Assembly (NCBI GenBank): GCA_902476265.1
Contig: CABSCP010000024.1
Location: 8,408 to 72,407 of the forward strand
Source of the DNA: an uncultured Lachnospiraceae bacterium
GTDB lineage: Bacteria; Bacillota; Clostridia; Lachnospirales; Lachnospiraceae
Length of the DNA stretch: 64,000 nucleotides
Reading direction: 5' to 3'
Shown: piece by piece, positions 29,852-38,097 of the stretch
Layout of the letters: every line of letters begins with the position of its first letter
Numbering within the stretch: the first letter of the stretch is position 1
Notes under the pieces: generated by a model
Told to the model about the DNA's origin: nothing
What the model saw: only the letters and a program-made list of their open reading frames with translations
The model's database searches: none
Program-made: the position numbers and the translations under genes

Positions 29852-30688
29852 ATGAACAGAATCCAAAAAGCATTTGAAAAAAAGAAAGCATTCATCCCGT
29901 TTCTGACCGCGGGAGACCCGTCTCTTGAAATGACGCAAGAGTACATTCTGGAAATGGAGAAAGCGGGGGCAGACCTGATTGAAATCGGCATTCCCTTTTC
30001 GGATCCCATCGCGGAAGGTCCGGTGATTCAGGAAGCGGATATCCGGGCGCTGGCGGCGGGAACTACCACGGACGGGATTTTTGATATGGTGAGGTCGGTG
30101 CGGGAAAAGACGGACATCGGTCTGGTACTCATGACCTACTTAAATCCGGTGTTCCATTATGGCTATGAGCCTTTCTTCGCCCGCTGCCGGGAGGCAGGGA
30201 TCGACGGTATCATCATTCCGGACCTGCCTTTTGAGGAAAAAGGAGAAGTGGACAGCGTGGCAGAAAAGTATGGCGTGATTCTGATTTCCATGATCGCGCC
30301 CACCTCCCGGGAACGTATCAAAAGGATTGCGAAAGAAGCAATGGGCTTTCTCTATGTGGTTTCTTCCATGGGCGTCACCGGCATGAGAAGCGAAATTGAA
30401 ACGGATCTGGATTCCATGTTAAAGGAAATCCGGTCCGTAACGGATGTTCCGGCGGCTGTTGGGTTTGGCATCCATACGCCGGACCAGGCAGAGCAGATCG
30501 CAAAGAAAGCGGACGGCGTCATCGTGGGCAGTGCGGTGGTGGGCCTGATCGCCCGCTACGGAAAGCATGCACACCGACACCTTTATACCTATGTCAGGAT
30601 GATGAAGGATGCCGTCGGAAAACACTACCCTCCGTGTACAAGGGGCGCGTGTGTCCCCTTGTACACGGAGGGTGAGGGAATAAAATAA
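29852..30688 (+). CDS. trpA: Tryptophan synthase alpha chain, with hairpin-encoded C-terminal extension
   Basis: A 278-residue TIM barrel. FIPFLTAGDPSLEMT, the catalytic Glu in ADLIEIGIPFSDPIAEGPVI, and GFGIHTPDQAEQIAKKADG with VVGSAVV-type end are characteristic. It splits indole-glycerol phosphate and passes indole to TrpB. The last 18 residues (PPCTRGACVPLYTEGEGIK region) are encoded by a perfect 19-bp inverted repeat (30627-30673) and look like an addition to the normal end, perhaps after insertion of a palindromic element. Confidence 0.95.
   Translation: MNRIQKAFEKKKAFIPFLTAGDPSLEMTQEYILEMEKAGADLIEIGIPFSDPIAEGPVIQEADIRALAAGTTTDGIFDMVRSVREKTDIGLVLMTYLNPVFHYGYEPFFARCREAGIDGIIIPDLPFEEKGEVDSVAEKYGVILISMIAPTSRERIKRIAKEAMGFLYVVSSMGVTGMRSEIETDLDSMLKEIRSVTDVPAAVGFGIHTPDQAEQIAKKADGVIVGSAVVGLIARYGKHAHRHLYTYVRMMKDAVGKHYPPCTRGACVPLYTEGEGIK
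30627..30673. repeat. Perfect 19-bp inverted repeat overlapping the end of trpA
   Basis: ACCCTCCGTGTACAAGGGG (30627-30645) and its exact complement (30655-30673) surround a nine-base loop. No T-run follows at once, so it is not a standard terminator, though it could stabilise the 3' end of the trp mRNA. It replaces what would be the last codons of trpA. Confidence 0.85.
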
Positions 30689-30790
30689 AAAAAACACTTT
30701 TCCTGTGCACAGAATGGTGCTATAATTACTTTCAATTAATAATAAAGTAAGGCACTAAAGTGTGATACAAAAGTGAGGAGTGTGGATATC

Positions 30791-31816
30791 ATGGAGAAAA
30801 AGAATCTGGACTGGGCCAATCTGGGCTTTGGTTATATGACGACGGATTATCGTTATGTGGCTAATTATAAGAACGGCGGGTGGGAGAAGGGCGGACTGAC
30901 AACGGACGCCGCTATCACGCTCAATGAGTGCGCCGGCATCCTGCAGTACTGCCAGGAAATTTTTGAAGGCTTAAAGGCGTATACGACAGAGGACGGGCAT
31001 ATCGTCACCTTCCGCCCTGACTTAAATGCGAAGCGCATGGAGGACAGTGCGAAGCGTCTGGAAATGCCTCCTTACCCTGCGGAATGGTTCCTGGAAGCGC
31101 TGGATGAAGTGGTGCGTGCGAATGCGGCCTGGGTTCCCCCTTTTGGCAGCGGCGCGACCCTTTATGTGCGCCCTTATATGTTTGCAAGTTCTCCCGTCAT
31201 CGGTGTGAAGCCAGCGGAGGAATACCAGTTTCGCATGTTCGTCACTCCGGTAGGGCCTTACTTTAAAGGCGGCGTGAAGCCCATCACCATCTGTGTCAGC
31301 GATTTTGACCGCGCAGCGCCTCACGGAACGGGCCACATCAAAGCAGGACTGAACTATGCCATGAGCCTGCACGCTTATGTGACCGCCCATAACAACGGCT
31401 ATGACGAGAACATGTTCCTGGATCCCGCAACCAGAACTTATGTGGAGGAGACAGGCGGCGCCAACTTTATTTTTGTGGATCAGGACGGCACCATTGTGAT
31501 TCCCAAATCCGACAGCATCCTTCCTTCCATCACCAGACGGTCCATCTCCGTAGTGGCCCGGGATATCCTGGGAATGAAGGTGGAAGAGCGGCCCGTAAAG
31601 CTCGCCGAACTGGAGAATTTTGTAGAATGCGGCATCTGCGGCACGGCGGCGGTGATCTGCCCGGTGGGCAAGGTCGTGGATCACGGAAGAGAGATCTGCT
31701 TTGCCAGCGGCATGGAGAACATGGGGCCTGTTACCCAGAAGCTGTATGACACCCTCACAGGCATACAGATGGGCACGGTGGAAGCGCCCGAAGGCTGGAT
31801 CCGCACCATTCTGTAA
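30791..31816 (+). CDS. ilvE: Branched-chain amino acid aminotransferase
   Basis: A 341-residue class IV PLP enzyme from ATG 30791 with GTGAGGAGTG upstream. NECAGILQYCQEIFEGLKAY, RPDLNAKRM, the PLP Lys in GTGHIKAGLNYAMS, and VEETGGANFIFVDQDGTIV are the expected parts. It moves amino groups between 2-oxo acids and leucine, isoleucine or valine. A TATAAT box at 30721-30726 lies upstream with a poor -35 region. It is separate from the trp operon, but follows it closely. Confidence 0.94.
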   Translation: MEKKNLDWANLGFGYMTTDYRYVANYKNGGWEKGGLTTDAAITLNECAGILQYCQEIFEGLKAYTTEDGHIVTFRPDLNAKRMEDSAKRLEMPPYPAEWFLEALDEVVRANAAWVPPFGSGATLYVRPYMFASSPVIGVKPAEEYQFRMFVTPVGPYFKGGVKPITICVSDFDRAAPHGTGHIKAGLNYAMSLHAYVTAHNNGYDENMFLDPATRTYVEETGGANFIFVDQDGTIVIPKSDSILPSITRRSISVVARDILGMKVEERPVKLAELENFVECGICGTAAVICPVGKVVDHGREICFASGMENMGPVTQKLYDTLTGIQMGTVEAPEGWIRTIL

Positions 31817-31863
31817 GCCGGAACAGATCAGGAACATCGCCATAATTTATAAGAAACGAAACA

Positions 31864-31895
31864 GATCCGGGGTCAGGCAGCTGGCTCCGGATTTT
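31864..31895 (+). terminator. Probable terminator after ilvE
   Basis: ATCCGG and CCGGAT enclose GGTCAGGCAGCTGGCT, followed by five T in total (31891-31896). The stem is imperfect. Confidence 0.55.
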
Positions 31896-31914
31896 TAAAT
31901 GGAACGGAGGAGAG

Positions 31915-32652
31915 ATGAAAAAAAGAACGAAGATCGGGATCATCATCCTGCTCGTCCTGCTTTTGGCAGGAGCAGGGATCGGTATTTATGCCGCAGATTA
32001 TTACCGGACAAAACCGGATGTGGAAGCGCAGCTGGCGGAAGCTTTTGTTTCCCGGGACAGAGACGGAAACTGGATCCTTGCGCCCGTGGACGGAGGAGAA
32101 TGTAAAACAGGATTTCTTTTTTACCCCGGAGCCAAAGTGGAGGAAAGCGCCTATCTGCCGCTCATTTCCCGGATCGCACAGGAGGGATATTACTGTGTGA
32201 TCGTCAAAATGCCGCTGCGCCTGGCGGTGTTGGATATGGATGCGGGAAGCAGGATCAGAAAAGAACATCCGGAAATATCGGAATGGATCATCGGCGGCCA
32301 CTCTTTGGGCGGAGCCATGGCCCAGGCGGAGGCTTTCGCAAACCCCGGCGGATATGCAGGACTGGTGCTGCTGGCGGCCTATGGTACCAAAGATATGAGC
32401 AGCGCAGATATGCCGGCGCTGTGTATTTACGGAAGTGAGGACGGGGTGATGAACCGAGAGAAGCTGGCGGCAGGAAGAGCGCTCATGCCGGAGGAATACG
32501 AGGAACTGGTGCTGGATGGGGGCAATCATGCCGGGTTTGGCTGGTATGGCCCGCAAAAAGGGGATAAAACGGCACAAATGGAACCACAGGAGCAGTGGGA
32601 GCGGACGGCCGCAGCGGTTTTACAGTTGTTAAACGGCAGCGCGGCAGAGTGA
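31915..32652 (+). CDS. Membrane-anchored alpha/beta hydrolase
   Basis: A 245-residue protein. One N-terminal span (residues 7-26, IGIIILLVLLLAGAGIGIY) anchors the catalytic part outside. GGHSLGGAMAQ holds the nucleophile Ser; IYGSEDGVM gives the acid, and DGGNHAGFGWYG the His. This fits the alpha/beta hydrolase_5 family, whose members are carboxylesterases or lipases of unknown substrate. ACGGAGGAG precedes the ATG. It stands alone between ilvE and the mannosidase. Confidence 0.85.
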   Translation: MKKRTKIGIIILLVLLLAGAGIGIYAADYYRTKPDVEAQLAEAFVSRDRDGNWILAPVDGGECKTGFLFYPGAKVEESAYLPLISRIAQEGYYCVIVKMPLRLAVLDMDAGSRIRKEHPEISEWIIGGHSLGGAMAQAEAFANPGGYAGLVLLAAYGTKDMSSADMPALCIYGSEDGVMNREKLAAGRALMPEEYEELVLDGGNHAGFGWYGPQKGDKTAQMEPQEQWERTAAAVLQLLNGSAAE

Positions 32653-32776
32653 CGGAAGTGAATTTTTTTAAGTATATCTATACTTTTTAGGAATTGATTT
32701 TTTTGACAAAATAAGAGAAGATGAAGGCAGAAATGAGAAACAATTACCGAAATCTACAAAGAAATGGGAGAGGGTT

Positions 32777-35494
32777 ATGAAGAAAAAGACAGTACACATT
32801 ATTTCGCATTCCCACTGGGACAGAGAATGGTATATGCCGCTGGAAAGGCATAAAATGAAGCTGCTGGATCTGATCGATGCCAATATGGAGCTTTTCGAAA
32901 AGGATCCCGGTTTTGAAAGTTTCCATCTGGACGGCCAGACCATTGTGCTGGACGACTATCTGGAAATCTGTCCGGATAAAAAGGAACAGGTGGAAAAATA
33001 TGCGAAGGAAGGACGTTTCCGCGTAGGCCCGTTCTATATTCTGCAGGATGAGTTTTTAACCAGCGGAGAATCCAATGTCCGCAATATCCAGACCGGTATC
33101 CGGGAAGCGAAGAAATACGGCAATCTGACCAAAGTGGGATATTTTCCCGATGCTTTCGGCAATGCGGGCCAGATGCCCCAGCTGCTTTCCCAGGCGGGAA
33201 TGGACGCGGTCGCTTTCGGGCGCGGCGTAAAGCCTGTGGGCTTTAACAATGAGCTCAAAGAGGGCGGGGAGTATGAATCCGCTTATTCCGAGATGATGTG
33301 GGAATCCCCGGACGGTTCCGCCCTTCTTGGCGTGTTGTTTGCAAACTGGTATTGCAACGGCATGGAAATTCCGGTGGAAGAGGATAAGGCGAAAGAATTT
33401 TGGGATGACAGACTGGCGAAGGCGGAAATGTTTGCCGCTACCGGTGAACTGCTTTTCATGAACGGCTGTGACCATCAGCCCGTGCAGAAGGATTTGTCTG
33501 CAGCCATCGAAACCGCACGGAAACTGTATCCCGACATCGAATTTAAACATTCCAATTTTGAAGATTACGTGAAGAGTGTGAAGGAAGCGGTGGAAGATCA
33601 GCTGTCCACCGTGAAGGGCGAACTCACCAGCCAGGAGACGGACGGCTGGTATACGCTGGTAAATACCTGCTCTGCCCACGTTTACTTAAAACGCCTGAAC
33701 CGGAAAAATGAAGTGGGGCTGGAGCGCGTCGCGGAACCGCTGGCGGCGTTTGCGGCGGAGGAAGGAAAGGCTTACCCTCATGAAAGGCTGCAGTACGCAT
33801 GGAAGATTTTGATGCAGAACCATCCTCATGACAGCATCTGCGGCTGCAGTGTGGATCAGGTGAATAAAGAAATGGAAATCCGCTTTGACCGGAGCACGGA
33901 AGTTGCCCGGACGGTCACAGAGGATGCCTCCGTATTCCTGGCGGACAGCGTGGATACCTCCGCTTTCGCAAAGTACGGCGAAAATGCGGTTCCTTTTGTG
34001 GTGTTCAATACCACGGGGGAAGCGCGCACAGGCGCAGTGGATGTGGTGCTGGACGCGAAGCGGGATTACAATAAATGGCTCTGGGACGGCCACCGGGACA
34101 TGAACGCGTGGGCGATGCCTGCATACCGTGTGGTGGACGCCCACGGCAACGTGCAGGAAGCGGTGGTGACGGATGCAGGGGTGAAATTCGGCTATGATCT
34201 GCCTGATGACAGATTCCGCCAGCCCTATATGGCAAGACAGGTGAAGGTGAGCCTGTTTGCACAGAAGGTTCCCGCGCTCGGATACCGGGTTTATGCGATT
34301 GTGCCCGCAGAGGAAGCGGACCGCCGTGACGCCGGGAGCCTGGTGACCGGCGAAAACTGCATGGAAAATGCTTATCTTTCCGTAAAGATTGGGGAAGACG
34401 GCACACTCGGCGTGCTGGACAAGCAGACCGGCAGAAATTATGAAAATCTCTGCTATTTTGAAGATACCCTGGATGCGGGCAACGAATACATTTATTTCTG
34501 TCCTGCCGGAAATCCTGCGATCCTTACCAAGGGGACAAAAGCAGAAGTGAAGCTGGCAGAGGATTCTTCCTTCCGGGCTGTTTATGAAATCACCAATGTG
34601 CTGAACGTTCCGGTTTCCGCGGATGAAAAGCTGAAAGAAGAGCAGGAAGGCCTTGTGGAATTTATGAAGCGCACCTGCCACAGAAGCAGTGAAATGACAC
34701 AGATTGTCCTGCATACTTTTGTGACGCTCACAAAGGACAGCGCTTCCTTATCTTTGCGGACGGAATTTGACAATACGGCAAAAGATCACAGAATCCGTGT
34801 GGTGGTGCCTGCCGGCATTTCCTGCACCCATCATTATGCGGATACCGTGTTTGAAGTGGTGAAACGCCCCAACGAACACAGTAAGCTGTGGGAAAATCCC
34901 AGCAAGTGCGAGCATCAGCAGTGCTTTGTCGGTATGAATGATGAAAAGGGCGGTATTTTGGCAGCCAATATCGGTCTTTATGAGTATGAGATCCTGCCGG
35001 AAGAAAACAATGCACTGGCCCTCACTCTGCTGCGCAGTGTGGGAGAAATGGGAGACTGGGGCGTGTTCCCCACAGAACTTTCCCAGCAGCTGCGCCACAT
35101 TACGGCGGAATATGAGCTGACCTTCTTTGCCGGCGATCTGGTGGAAACCGACAGTTTCCGGAAGGCATATCAATATCAGGTGCCCTTCACCACGGCACAG
35201 ACCGCTGTTCATGAAGGAAAACTGCCTGCAGAGAAAACCTGGCTCACCTGGGAAGGCGACCGTCTGATGTTCTCCAACTTCAAAATAAAAGACGGCGCGG
35301 CAGACCGGATGGCGCGTTTTGTGAACTGCTCCGGCAGGGCAACCGTGCTCAGAGTGAGAAAAGAGGATTCCATCAAAGAAGCATACTACTCCAACGTAAT
35401 CGAAGAAGAGGTGCGCCCTCTTTCCGCCGGAGAAGACGGCTGGTATGAGATCCCGGTGAGAGCATTTGAAATTGTGACAATCGGATGGAAGTAA
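32777..35494 (+). CDS. GH38 alpha-mannosidase
   Basis: A 905-residue intracellular enzyme with no signal peptide. The zinc site starts with HSHWDREW (His11, His13, Asp15), and PDAFGNAGQMPQLLSQAG holds the catalytic Asp region; NHPHDSICGCSVDQVN is the second conserved zinc segment. The C-terminal half is the beta-sandwich domain. The closest pattern is that of the bacterial MngB-like enzymes, which cut mannosyl-glycerate or alpha-mannosides taken up from outside. No transporter is next to it. GGAGAGGG precedes the ATG. Confidence 0.92.
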   Translation: MKKKTVHIISHSHWDREWYMPLERHKMKLLDLIDANMELFEKDPGFESFHLDGQTIVLDDYLEICPDKKEQVEKYAKEGRFRVGPFYILQDEFLTSGESNVRNIQTGIREAKKYGNLTKVGYFPDAFGNAGQMPQLLSQAGMDAVAFGRGVKPVGFNNELKEGGEYESAYSEMMWESPDGSALLGVLFANWYCNGMEIPVEEDKAKEFWDDRLAKAEMFAATGELLFMNGCDHQPVQKDLSAAIETARKLYPDIEFKHSNFEDYVKSVKEAVEDQLSTVKGELTSQETDGWYTLVNTCSAHVYLKRLNRKNEVGLERVAEPLAAFAAEEGKAYPHERLQYAWKILMQNHPHDSICGCSVDQVNKEMEIRFDRSTEVARTVTEDASVFLADSVDTSAFAKYGENAVPFVVFNTTGEARTGAVDVVLDAKRDYNKWLWDGHRDMNAWAMPAYRVVDAHGNVQEAVVTDAGVKFGYDLPDDRFRQPYMARQVKVSLFAQKVPALGYRVYAIVPAEEADRRDAGSLVTGENCMENAYLSVKIGEDGTLGVLDKQTGRNYENLCYFEDTLDAGNEYIYFCPAGNPAILTKGTKAEVKLAEDSSFRAVYEITNVLNVPVSADEKLKEEQEGLVEFMKRTCHRSSEMTQIVLHTFVTLTKDSASLSLRTEFDNTAKDHRIRVVVPAGISCTHHYADTVFEVVKRPNEHSKLWENPSKCEHQQCFVGMNDEKGGILAANIGLYEYEILPEENNALALTLLRSVGEMGDWGVFPTELSQQLRHITAEYELTFFAGDLVETDSFRKAYQYQVPFTTAQTAVHEGKLPAEKTWLTWEGDRLMFSNFKIKDGAADRMARFVNCSGRATVLRVRKEDSIKEAYYSNVIEEEVRPLSAGEDGWYEIPVRAFEIVTIGWK

Positions 35495-35501
35495 TAACAA
35501 T

Positions 35502-35542
35502 CAGACGCCGTATCTCATCCAAATGGATGGATACGGCGTCTG
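35502..35542. terminator. Bidirectional hairpin between converging genes
   Basis: CAGACGCCGTAT pairs with ATACGGCGTCTG, continued by CATCC/GGATG, around a small loop. It lies between the mannosidase and the leftward DUF3791-like gene. It has no long T-run on either side. Confidence 0.6.
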
Positions 35543-35563
35543 AAGTTAGAAAACCCATGGATA

Positions 35564-36019
35564 TCATTCAATTTCCCGGTATAGATATGCATTTAAAATA
35601 TTCTGAGGGGCATCATAGTAAAAACTGCTGTTATAGTCGTCTAATTTGTCACTGACAAAAGAATTATATGCTTTAAAGAGGGCATCTAAAATATCCGTCT
35701 GTTCTGCTTTGGCGATTCCTAAAACCAGCCGTTTGTAAATCTTTCCCATATCCCAGTGACTTGGAACCGCATATTTTGCCGCAGATACGTTGTCAAAGGA
35801 TCCGGTTTGAATGTGAGATTTTTGGATGAAATCATCACTGACACGATCTAAATTGTCGCTGTGGTAAATATCTGCCAGATCATAAATATGGGCGACAGTG
35901 TCTTTTCCCAGCGCATTTATCACATCAGATCTTTTATTCTTTGTTTTCCTGGAGATATATTCAATCAGACTGCAGGTAAAAAAAAGATCGTTTTCCTTCT
36001 TATCTTCACGCCCTGTCAT
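35564..36019 (-). CDS. DUF3791-like protein, putative antitoxin or partner
   Basis: A 151-residue protein. The ATG at 36019 has GAGGAGGT just upstream, which lies within the end of the preceding gene and overlaps its stop (ATGA). Upstream in-frame ATGs belong to that gene. Residues 10-60 (FFTCSLIEYISRKTKNKRSD to HSDNLDRVSDDF) have the DUF3791 pattern: a helical N-terminal domain with Phe/Ile-Glu-x-Tyr and a later Leu-Ala-x-x-Tyr. DUF3791 genes are typically coupled to DUF3990 genes, as here. The second half is unassigned. A neutralising role is inferred from the arrangement. Confidence 0.7.
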   Translation of the reverse strand: MTGREDKKENDLFFTCSLIEYISRKTKNKRSDVINALGKDTVAHIYDLADIYHSDNLDRVSDDFIQKSHIQTGSFDNVSAAKYAVPSHWDMGKIYKRLVLGIAKAEQTDILDALFKAYNSFVSDKLDDYNSSFYYDAPQNILNAYLYREIE

Positions 36020-36480
36020 TGGGATACCTCCTCGCATGAAACAAATTCCAGGCATTTTAAAGCCGGTTCGGAACAAAAATTAATCTGATGGGTAGGATAT
36101 TTGAATCTGGCCAGTGACCAGAACTGATCTCTTGTGAGTATGCCGTCCATATAGTCGGCAATGTAGTTGTAGATCTGATCATTTGCCATGGCGCCGATGA
36201 CAATATCAAAATCGTGCGGATTGCCATGGCGGCATGCTATGATAAAATCCAGCCATTCTTCGGTCATCTCTTTGAATTCCCGTATCTTCAGTTCCGTGTT
36301 CATACGTACCGTGTAAATATTAACCATTGGAGTGTTATATCTTTTGGCCCAGCGCTCCGCCTGTTCACGAATAACCGTGCAATAAAAACCGGGGCCAAAA
36401 TCTTTTGTATTTCTGCCCTGTATCACGGCAGGCAGCGGAATGGAAGTATAGCTTCCATGATAAACTGTCATTTTTCCCAT
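36016..36480 (-). CDS. DUF3990 protein (ADP-ribosyltransferase-like fold), putative toxin
   Basis: A 154-residue protein. The start is MTVYHGSYTSIPLPAVIQGR, then FGPGFYCTVIREQAERWAKR, then VIGAMANDQIYNYIADYMDG. This His-Gly, Gly-x-Gly-Phe-Tyr pattern is that of DUF3990, related to the ADP-ribosyltransferase fold (His/Tyr/Glu-like sites). Members are often found with DUF3791 as putative toxin-antitoxin or phage-defence modules. ATG 36480 has AGGAGGA upstream, and the gene has its own promoter (36521-36549). The target is unknown. Confidence 0.75.
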   Translation of the reverse strand: MGKMTVYHGSYTSIPLPAVIQGRNTKDFGPGFYCTVIREQAERWAKRYNTPMVNIYTVRMNTELKIREFKEMTEEWLDFIIACRHGNPHDFDIVIGAMANDQIYNYIADYMDGILTRDQFWSLARFKYPTHQINFCSEPALKCLEFVSCEEVSQ

Positions 36481-36520
36481 TCATTGTCCTCCTTCTCAGT
36501 TACGGACCTTTTCCATCACT

Positions 36521-36549
36521 ATTTTACCAATATTACACAGGATATGCAA
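36521..36549 (-). promoter_or_regulatory. Promoter of the DUF3990/DUF3791 pair
   Basis: On the minus strand TTGCAT (36549-36544), 17 bases, TAAAAT (36526-36521). About 40 bases separate it from the start at 36480. Confidence 0.6.
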
Positions 36550-36568
36550 TGCAATTCTCCCCGCCCCC

Positions 36569-36598
36569 TTGCAATCTCCACAGCGCGCATGCTATAAT
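36569..36598 (+). promoter_or_regulatory. Promoter of the FAD-dependent dehydrogenase
   Basis: TTGCAA (36569-36574), 18 bases, TATAAT (36593-36598), divergent from the promoter of the DUF3990 pair. Confidence 0.6.
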
Positions 36599-36669
36599 AC
36601 AATCGTTTGTGTGTGCGAGGGCAGAAGGCATGTGAGGTGCCGGTGTCTGACAAAAGAAGGGAGTATGCT

Positions 36670-38073
36670 ATGGGGAAAGAATATGATGTTGTGATTATCG
36701 GCGCAGGTCCGGGGGGAATCTTCTGCGCTTATGAATTGTTGGAGAAAAAGCCGGATTGTAAGGTGCTTATCATAGAAAAGGGGCGTCCCATCGAAGAGAG
36801 GAACTGTCCCAAGCGCGTGACAAAACAATGTGTGGGATGCAGACCCTGTTCCATCACCACGGGATTTGCGGGAGCGGGTGCCTTTTCCGACGGCAAACTT
36901 TCCCTTTCTCCCGATGTGGGCGGCAATCTGCCGGAGATTCTGGGATATGAAGAGACCTTAAACCTCATCCGTGAGTCCGACAGCATTTACTTAAAATTCG
37001 GCGCGGATACGAACGTATACGGCTTGGATAAGGAAAAGGAAATCAGAGAGATCAGGCGGAAGGCCATCGGCGCCAATTTAAAGCTGGTGGAATGCCCGAT
37101 CCGTCATCTGGGGACCGAAGAAGGCTACAAAATATACGAAAAGCTGCAGCATCATCTGGAAGAGGCGGGCGCTGACCTGCTGTTTCACACCATGGTGGAG
37201 GAAATCCTGGTGGAGGACGGCCGGGCGGTGGGCGTCGTGACGGATCAGGGAGAAACCTTCAGGGCCAGAGAAATCGTTTCTGCCGTGGGACGGGAAGGCG
37301 CGGACTGGTTTAAGGATAAATGCGAAGAAATCGGCATAGAGACCACCCCGGGGACGGTGGATATCGGGGTCCGGGTGGAAGTCAGAGATGAGGTCATGCA
37401 GTTTTTAAATGAAAATCTGTATGAAGCCAAACTGATTTACCATACCCCTACTTTTGATGACAAAGTGCGCACTTTCTGCACCAATCCTTCCGGGGAAGTG
37501 GCCACAGAATATTATGAAGGCGGCCTGGCGGTGGTAAACGGCCATGCCTATAAGGCGAAGGATCACAAAACCAGCAACACAAACTTCGCGCTGCTGGTGT
37601 CCAAGAACTTCACCAAACCTTTCAAAACTCCTATCGAATACGGGAAACAGATCGCACAGCTTTCCAATATGCTCTGTGGAGGAAAGATCATGGTACAGAC
37701 TTTCGGCGATCTGAAGAGAGGCAGAAGGACAACGGAGGAGAGGCTGTGCAGAAACAACCTGATTCCTACGTTAAAGGACGCGGTGCCGGGCGACCTGTCC
37801 CTGGTTTTCCCCCACCGGATCATGGTGGCGATCACGGAAATGATCGAAGCGCTGGATAAGGTGACGCCGGGAATCGCCAGCGATGAGACGCTTTTATACG
37901 GTGTGGAAGTCAAATTTTATTCCAACAAAGTCATTGTGGACAAAGATTTTGAAACGAGCATTAAAGGGCTGCGCGCCATCGGCGACGGCGCCGGCGTGAC
38001 AAGAGGGCTGCAGCAGGCCTCCGCCAACGGGCTTTCCGTGGCGAGAAGCATTTTGTATGCCTGGGATGAATGA
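36670..38073 (+). CDS. FAD-dependent dehydrogenase (COG2509 type)
   Basis: A 467-residue protein from ATG 36670, with GGGAG upstream; an earlier in-frame start at 36607 lies close to the -10 box. The FAD loop is VVIIGAGPGGIFCAYEL (Gly11, 13, 15, 16), then EKGRPIEERNCPKR with two Cys pairs (KQCVGCRPCS), and the end GAGVTRGLQQASANGLSVA. This matches the COG2509 family of uncharacterised dehydrogenases widespread in Clostridia, possibly acting on NAD(P)H. The electron acceptor is unknown. Confidence 0.88.
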   Translation: MGKEYDVVIIGAGPGGIFCAYELLEKKPDCKVLIIEKGRPIEERNCPKRVTKQCVGCRPCSITTGFAGAGAFSDGKLSLSPDVGGNLPEILGYEETLNLIRESDSIYLKFGADTNVYGLDKEKEIREIRRKAIGANLKLVECPIRHLGTEEGYKIYEKLQHHLEEAGADLLFHTMVEEILVEDGRAVGVVTDQGETFRAREIVSAVGREGADWFKDKCEEIGIETTPGTVDIGVRVEVRDEVMQFLNENLYEAKLIYHTPTFDDKVRTFCTNPSGEVATEYYEGGLAVVNGHAYKAKDHKTSNTNFALLVSKNFTKPFKTPIEYGKQIAQLSNMLCGGKIMVQTFGDLKRGRRTTEERLCRNNLIPTLKDAVPGDLSLVFPHRIMVAITEMIEALDKVTPGIASDETLLYGVEVKFYSNKVIVDKDFETSIKGLRAIGDGAGVTRGLQQASANGLSVARSILYAWDE

Positions 38074-38097
38074 ATGATAACGCGAAGATGAGGTAAG

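Noticed and set aside
30627..30690. Palindrome at the end of trpA as an intrinsic terminator
   Set aside because: The stem is perfect, but it is followed by GAGGGAATAAAATAAAA rather than a T-run on the plus strand.
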